From Coniferiporia sulphurascens (lineage: Eukaryota; Basidiomycota; Agaricomycetes; Hymenochaetales; Hymenochaetaceae), in NCBI GenBank assembly GCA_002794785.1, contig NBBA01000005.1, forward strand, positions 1,984,001 to 2,048,000: a DNA stretch of 64,000 nucleotides, read 5' to 3'. Positions 57,791-64,000 of this stretch are shown piece after piece. The position numbers and the translations under genes were made by a program. The stretch's first letter is position 1; each line of letters opens with the position of its first letter. The notes below the pieces were generated by a model that was not told the origin of the DNA, searched no databases, and saw only the letters and a program-made list of their open reading frames with translations.

Positions 57791-60109
57791 TCATTCCACG
57801 CCTCCCTTTACCTCTTCGGCATCCTCATCTTCTATTTCCGCCATGAAAACTTCATATTCACCGCAAACGTCCCATCGTGATCCTGGTGCGCTTGCGGACA
57901 CATATTTCACAAAGTGCATTACGCCCTCATCACGTAATGCCAGCATCAAGCGATTGAAGCCCGGTTGTACCGTCAAGAGTGTGCTGTCGTCGTCAACATT
58001 GCCTTCGTCATCAGAATCAGAGCTCTCAGATACTATTTCCTGGTCGTCGTCCCCGCTGTCGCTTTCATTGTCATCGGCGTCGTCGGCAGCTGTATCTACA
58101 CTTTCACTCTTGTTGGGGGACAGTGAATCGGCATTATCATCCTCGATACGCCTTTTAGTTTCTTCCTCTTTCCGAAGCGGCTCTGAAATAATTTTCTTGC
58201 TTGAACCAGAGCGATACACTGCCGGATCTTCCTCTCCCTCATGAGGTGCCATGTAACACTACGGAAGAAAAAGTCAGAAACCTGGGGACACTCGCAGTGA
58301 TGAAAAAAGTTCACCTCCCAACCACCCCAGTCACCCTTCTCCCAACCTGTCGGCTCTTCATCCTCTTCTTGGCCTCTCATCCTCGCCTTGCCTTTTTCGT
58401 GGCTCCCATTTTTTCCATTCTTCTCTGTGTCCTCTAGCTCTGGCGTGATTCCTAGCACAACATCCAGAATACTTTGTTCGTCATTGCTCGTCGCCAGTGT
58501 ATAGTCCAGCCCTGGACGGAAGCGTCGTGCCTCGACGGCGTAATGCAGTGGGAAGAGCTTAGCAACAATTGCCAGCCACGATCGAAAGGCAGGACTCGGG
58601 AAAAGGGTGGCCTGCAGTACATATAAAATTTGCTCCGGTGTGCTTTTTGGGGACGAAATAATAGCAAGATAATCTGCGTCTACATCGCTTTTTGGATCGA
58701 CTGATGTTGCAGAGAGTGTACAATACCGCGCTTTGTGCGGCGGCCCACGAAGTGTCCAGGCATTTTTGGTGCCTTCATGGAAACCAGACCCATGGGGTGG
58801 TACGCGCCCTGCACGGCTTTCAGCGTCAAGTCCGTCTTTCTTGTCCCGTGCACGAAGGCCCGCCTCAAGCCTTGCCGCGAGTGGCTCGCAAAGAAATTTG
58901 TGGAGCTCCAGACTTGACTCCTCGACAAAGCGCTTGGATAATCCACTTAACACTTTCGGCTGAAGATAGACGGGGTCAAGGAAGGCAGACAAAAAAGATA
59001 TTTCATCTTCGGTGAGGGGTGCGAAGAAAGAAGATGGCGTCTCAGGCAAGTCGCTGTCTGAATATGGTAAGTATGTAGTCGTTGTCGAAGTCTACGATTT
59101 AAAAAATGTGGGTATGTAAGCTGAATTTTACATATGTTGGGAATTTACACACAAGTTGTTCCAAAGAGCTTCTACTCTTTTCGGTCTGCTCATCTTCGTA
59201 ACCTTCCTCTCCTTCCTGGGCTTTATGGAACCACCCGCTGATGCTCAGACGTTGTCTCTGGCAGTCCCCCTCGTCAACAACAACCTCTTCAACAGAATGA
59301 AAGCTGTGACCTGGCTGAACTTCAAAAAATACGAACTGGTTCCAACTCGGCGGAATAGTCTTCGATGGAATGGGCTCGGGCTCCTCAACTCCACCGAGCC
59401 CCAGTCTGACGGGGTACAACTCTAGTGCTCCCCCCCATTCTGCCTTCCATTGCTCTGTTTGGGGAAGCGGCATATAAAGGATGTACGACACTCGACGTGT
59501 TCCTGGGCTTCTGTTAGCCTCCTAGTAGTAGTTATGATGCAAGAAGTGTACCAATAACGTCGTCGTGATTGAGAAGGTGACAGCCTTTCTTATACGAGTT
59601 GACCGACATGTCTTGCTTCACGCCCGACAGCGGACCACAGCCGGTCACCTTTCTAAGAAATGTTCGAAACGCTGGCGAGTACAGTGCATCCCGCAGCTTC
59701 AGCAAATTTGGGAGCAGTGCAATCTGTGCCTCCGCGAGAAACGATAGAGATGCTAAATCTCCTGTTTGATTCACCTTCGTCTGTGTCAGAATGGTTCCAA
59801 TATACGAAACGCGGAACTTACTTTGTAAATATCCGTCTCCTTTTCCGTAAAGCTTAGCTCGCCTATACACTCGTCCTTGACTTTCGTCAGTAAGTCATCC
59901 TGGAATAGTTTATCGATTCTAACGTGCTGGAAAGGTCCAGATTGCCGATAATCGGCGCTCAGACTGTCGACGCTGGTGTCTTCGAGCAAGCCGGAGGCGA
60001 AGTACGGTGTGAAGTCAGTACTGTCGGGACCCGCAAGATGGCTAGTCTTCACCCTCTTGGCAGAAGGGGCGTCGGTAGGCGCATCCGTCCTCGGACGAGT
60101 TGCAGGCAT
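57791..60109 (-). CDS. Ofd1/Tpa1-family prolyl hydroxylase (2OG-Fe(II) oxygenase)
   Basis: In yeasts this family hydroxylates a proline of ribosomal protein uS12 (Rps23) and links oxygen to translation and, in fission yeast, to sterol sensing. The start at 60109 gives MPATRPRTDAPTDAPSAKRV. The catalytic domain has SFTEKETDIYK and, after an intron, VNQTGDLASLSFLAEAQIAL and SVNSYKKGCHLLNHDDVIGT. The iron ligands are His and Asp of H-D-D and a distal His (PGHSFHSVEEV). RLSISGWFH supplies the Arg. The C-terminal half repeats the fold without iron ligands, as in Tpa1. An acidic stretch near 58010-58130 precedes WDVCGEYEVFMAEIEDEDAE. Intact. Confidence 0.9.
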
Positions 60110-60458
60110 GACAAACGAACGCGAAAAGGGCGAAATTTGTCGGGTGTCGCTGTTTGCGATACTTTTTGAGTTTACTTTTCGATAATATATTCTCTTTCCG
60201 CGCCCGTTTGATTGCTCTTTACACGTGTGGGAAAATCGACTTTTATTACCAAGTACCCTTTAAATCTCATGCTAATTTCTCCTCCGGCTCATACCCTTTC
60301 GCCGTCGTGTAATTGTCCAGATGAGGATATTAAGCTGCTGATGTTTACGGACTGAATTGGCTTGGAGGTACCCTATGTTGTCTTGAAGGGCGGTCTCATT
60401 TACTCAGTCCACTTTGTAACCATTTGAGCTTGCTGCTATCAGCCTGCATCGACTCGGC
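60110..60458. promoter_or_regulatory. Divergent promoter between Ofd1-like and zinc-finger genes
   Basis: About 350 bases between two divergent start codons. AT-rich blocks lie near 60180-60260. No ORF, tRNA or repeat was seen; shared regulation is an inference from layout only. Confidence 0.45.
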
Positions 60459-62644
60459 ATGGAAGGCAAGCGCTCTTCCGCACCGTCTAGTATTGCGGGA
60501 TCAACACAGGATCGGAGACAACAGACGCAGGTACGGGAGGTATCACGAGCAACCAGCCAGGGTTTGCAGCCGTGAGTTTTCAGTGTTGTCTAGCAGGGTG
60601 TTTCAAAGACGAACTTTTTAACATGTGCTGTAGGCTTGTCCCTCAATCCTCACAACCACAGCCGATTGCTCCATACGACCCTCATGTCTACCAGAAGGTG
60701 GTTGCGCTCCTGTCTTCCACAGCGAATGGATGCATAACAGAAATAGGATACCGTGAAGTATGCGCTAAACTGAATAGACAAGAGATATTATACAACGAGC
60801 TCGTCGACGCACACAAAAAACTGCAGGCATCCACGGAGCACTGGAAAAGCGACAATGCGCGGTTAACCGAGCTTATAATGAATCACGAAAGCTGCCAGCG
60901 CGCCGATCGAGAAAGGAATCAGAGTGATACTCAACTAATCCAAGCACTGAAAGAAAAGATAACTCGGCAGGAGCAGGAGCTGGAGCTTCTCAAAGGACAA
61001 TATGCCATGCTTCAGGAAACCCAGAACATGGGTTCTAATGATGCTTATAGGCTTCTCGAAATGAAATACCAATACGTGCTAGACTTGCTGCGAAGGCGTC
61101 AATCGCCCGGACTTCTTCAAAATCAAACCAACAGACGGGAAAATCTCGATTTCAATAATCAAGTGAGCCAGTTTATCTCGTTCTCGAAAATGGCGCATCG
61201 CGCTGATGCAAGAGAAAAAAGGCATCAAACGAGGTCGTCACCACAAAAACTGAGCATCATTATGTGGTCAGTGACTTTTGTGCTTCAGGATGAATGAAAG
61301 CTGACGCAAGGACAGGGCTACGAGTCAGCCGATCCCATATTGCAAGAGGTACGGCGTGATCTATACGTAAGTTCACTTTTTTTTCTCGACCATCGGGGAT
61401 TCAACTCCATCGGAACATTCATTAACTGACGCGGACATCGGTCCCCCTACCCCCGCGCAGGTCAATTTAGCTGTTCATACTAAGTCTGTCCAGGAAAGTG
61501 CCGGTGGTCAGGCTTTATCCAATGATGCTCCTTTGGTAGACGCCATGAACGTAACTACTCCCCCGCGTACACCGTCTATTCCTATCTCTGTCGCTACGGG
61601 AAGCCGAGTTTCATCACTTAATCCAGGGAATTTGCCGTCACCATCTCATCATGCGCCAACGGAGGAGAGTTTTGTTGGTTCTGGTGCTGCGACAATCTCA
61701 GCCTCCCAGTCTATGTCAGAGGGTCAATCCAGGCCAGCACCGCGAACAGCAACGCAAATCTCGGCAGTCGTTTCGCCTGTACCCGCTCTAGAGCAAGTTA
61801 AGCCGGGGATATCACGTCAATCACCGTCGTTATCTACGCCTCTTGATTCTACGCTGGTACCGGTTTCTGCCTCGGTCGTGTTACAAATGCCAACGGAAAC
61901 GGGATTTCAGCATCGCCCATCAATGCCTGGCCTCCCAGCTTCCTCTCCTACCCCGACGCAAATGGGGCTGCAGTCGACGCCGCAACATGCCTCAGTTACG
62001 CCCCCAACCTTAAGCACTCAGCGAAATGAAAAAGAACCTTCTACAACTGTCCTCTCTACGCTAACATTAACACCGACGGCAATTTCAACGCCTCATCCAC
62101 ATGGCTATGACACATTGCAATCACAAATCCCCAAACCTACCTCGCCTTCGGTTTTGCATACTCCCGCGGCTACCACTCAATCTGGACAAGAACCACAGCA
62201 TATGGATGTTGACGGGGAGCTTGCATCTGCCGTAATTGAATCCCATGAGGTAGGTAATGTGATGGGTGAAGGGGCAGCGGATGCAGAAGATGATGGCGAA
62301 GATGACGACGAAGATTGGAGCGACCTCACGGATGACGAATCCGAGCAGAAACGTCCAGTTGTCGACTGTATTAGCTCTATATTTTATGACGACGACAACG
62401 ACGAGCGTTTTTGTCGGCTGTGCAAGTAAGTTATTAACGATATTCGAGACACAGACTTATTACTTATTGCCCGACCCCGGCTCTGGTCAAACAAAACATT
62501 AGCACTCGCATTAAAACTCTCAATCTTCCAGACCCGCGTCCTATTTTCTCCGAGAGCAGCATGCGAGATTTGATATCGCACGGAAAAAATGAGCATCCCG
62601 TTGCGTGGACGAAGCTCAGAAACCTCGATGGAGGACCAGCTTGA
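60459..62644 (+). CDS. Coiled-coil protein with a C-terminal C2H2-like zinc finger
   Basis: The start at 60459 gives MEGKRSSAPSSIAGSTQDRR. After two small introns comes HVYQKVVALLSSTANGCITE and a long coiled coil (RQEILYNELVDAHKKLQAST, QALKEKITRQEQELELLKGQ). The middle is disordered, Ser/Thr/Pro-rich for about 250 residues. An acidic stretch (DAEDDGEDDDEDWSDLTDDE) follows. The last intron (GTAAGT...ACATTAG, about 62428-62501) joins FCRLC to NTRIKTLNLPDP, so that the end reads C-x2-C...H-x4-H: ERFCRLC, then SSMRDLISHGKNEHPVAW. The stop is at 62642. This finger is lost if the splice is missed. I know no named family. Confidence 0.7.
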
Positions 62645-62819
62645 GTTTTTAAGTCTGCCAGCGACGCCTTGCGGTCGGCCCCCATGTACATATGCATCAG
62701 ATTCAATCATGGCCCGCTCGCCATCCGCGCATAATACTGTAGTAATACGCCACGATAAATATACATTCAGAAGTAATATTCCGTCCGATCAGAAAAACAA
62801 ATGCGATTCCACGTGAGAA

Positions 62820-64000
62820 TTAGAACATGTTGGCCAACTTGCTCGCGGCCTCGCGGGCATCCAATCGGGGACGTTGAGGCTTCGGTGGAAGCTGCAGTGA
62901 TTGTGACATATACCGGGGCCTTCCAAGTCCGAGTGGATCGACTTCGTCCTGCTGTGTGGGCAATCGACCACCATTCACGTTGGACCCGAAGCCGAGAGGA
63001 GAGACCGATGAGGCTGAAATGACCGAGCGATGCATCTGGGCTGAAGGCCCGAGAGGGTCTGCTTCATGATAAACGGTAGACGATGCAGAGAGTGGTGACG
63101 GGGAGGTAGCAACGGACGGAGCAGAAGACGCGGGTGCAGAAACTGACGCCGCGGCAGACGCTGTGCCCGGATCACGATTTTTGAGGGGAGGCCCCGGTAT
63201 GGAGGAGGCGAGTGCTGGCGTTGGCTCGACGAGTCGCCCACCGAGCGGAGGTCCCGTAAGGGGCGAGGTAGGTGTACCGGTTCTCAAGAAGTGCGGAGTT
63301 GTTGGAGTAGAGGGTCCTGCACCGGGTGACTGTGGAGGTAGGGACGTTATAGGAGACTTGCTTGGCAGGGCCGGCCCAATATTTGGAGGACGGAACGATG
63401 CTGCGGACCCCGGCAGGGGTCCCTGCGGCAAGGTGGGCGGAGGCCGAACAAAGGGAGCCGGTTTGAGATCATCCTCGAGTTTGGGTATAAATGCAGGGCG
63501 GGGAGGACCCGTGGTGGCCGGAATAAATTTACTATCTGCAGATTTAACCTCAGGACGGAGAGATTCGAGTTCACGCAGTCTCTGGCGCTCGTAGGAAATT
63601 ATAGACCGAGCGTGTTCGATGAGTGCGGCAGTAACGTCTTCATCAACAAGCTTATTGTGCCTTTCAAAAGCGAGATGGAGGTTGTGCGAGATGCCGTCAA
63701 CTCTCTGAGCAAGAATTTGCTCATATTTATTTGCCTACAAGCTTTCATCAGTACCTAACCCATCGTTTAAAAAGGCAAAGTGCTTACCTCTTCCATATCT
63801 TCAAGAGCTTCGTCAACCTTAGAAGGGTTTATGCTCGAGCTTGCTTTCAGTCTTTCAATGTGCCGCCGTTTCGATATACTAGTCTTCACGGCTGCCTGAT
63901 ATTCCTCAAGTACAGCCGTACGTTGTTGGAGAGTTTCTTTGGCGGACTTCGCATTCATACCCTGATAACCAAAAGAATCTCCCACTATCACACACTCGCT
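62820..64000 (-). CDS. Probable SNX-BAR sorting nexin, C-terminal part (5' end beyond window)
   Basis: Only the C-terminal half is present; the gene continues past 64000. The exon at 63991-63785 encodes a helical, charged segment, AKETLQQRTAVLEEYQAAVK and RRHIERLKASSSINPSKVDE. Splicing (donor GTAAGC near 63786, acceptor near 63740) joins it to ANKYEQILAQRVDGISHNLH and LAFERHNKLVDEDVTAALIE, then HARSVISYERQRLRELESLR. This looks like the last helix of a BAR domain. A long Pro/Ser-rich tail then ends in the basic block RPRLDAREAASKLANMF. Snx41/Atg20 or Vps17 type is possible. No PX domain is in view. Confidence 0.5.

Noticed and set aside
1..64000. tRNA genes, transposons, CRISPR or prokaryotic operons
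   Set aside because: No cloverleaf with both internal promoter boxes, no transposase or reverse transcriptase frame and no spaced repeats were seen on either strand.

Overview
The window looks like nuclear DNA from a filamentous basidiomycete, most likely an agaricomycete. The genes are close together, on both strands, and cut by many introns of about 45-70 bases with GT...AG ends. Gene content is fungal: DASH subunit Spc19, Mgm101, a Kex1-type carboxypeptidase, a Csn12/Thp1-type PCI protein and a remnant of a FunK1-like kinase. I see no tRNA, rRNA, CRISPR array, transposon or bacterial operon. Nearly all genes are fragmented by introns, so coordinates give the span from first to last supported coding base.

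Left part (1-16.6 kb): the C-terminally truncated end of a large disordered protein; an ER-type Hsp90 (GRP94-like, signal peptide and C-terminal HDEL); aspartyl aminopeptidase; Utp12/WDR3; a secreted double-psi beta-barrel protein; mitochondrial GatB; a DsbA-like thioredoxin-fold protein.

Middle (16.8-40.4 kb): Csn12-like PCI protein, a probably N-myristoylated vWA protein, gamma-tubulin complex protein 5, Mgm101, a PDI-fold membrane protein without CxxC, Kex1-like carboxypeptidase, Spc19, a TMEM184/DUF300 membrane protein, Snu13, a gephyrin-like MogA-MoeA fusion with a nine-histidine linker run, and a Utp8/NOL11-like protein.

Right part (40.6-64 kb): a poorly characterised block with two tandem genes that share an N-terminal Cys/His motif and a C-terminal membrane segment, a small two-exon gene absent from simple ORF lists, two disordered proteins and the kinase relic. 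It is followed by a glycerophosphodiester phosphodiesterase, an arrestin-fold protein, an acyltransferase (AGPAT), Nop14, a two-RRM Nop13/Nop12-like protein, an Ofd1/Tpa1 prolyl hydroxylase, a coiled-coil/zinc-finger protein and the end of a probable SNX-BAR sorting nexin.

Themes: ribosome and small-subunit processome biogenesis (Utp12, Snu13, Utp8-like, Nop14, Nop13-like, plus Ofd1/Tpa1, whose known substrate is a small-subunit protein); the secretory pathway (GRP94, PDI-fold protein, Kex1, AGPAT); and the mitotic spindle (GCP5, Spc19). These look like ordinary housekeeping neighbours and not a coordinated cluster. The most novel material is at 40.6-43.7 kb.
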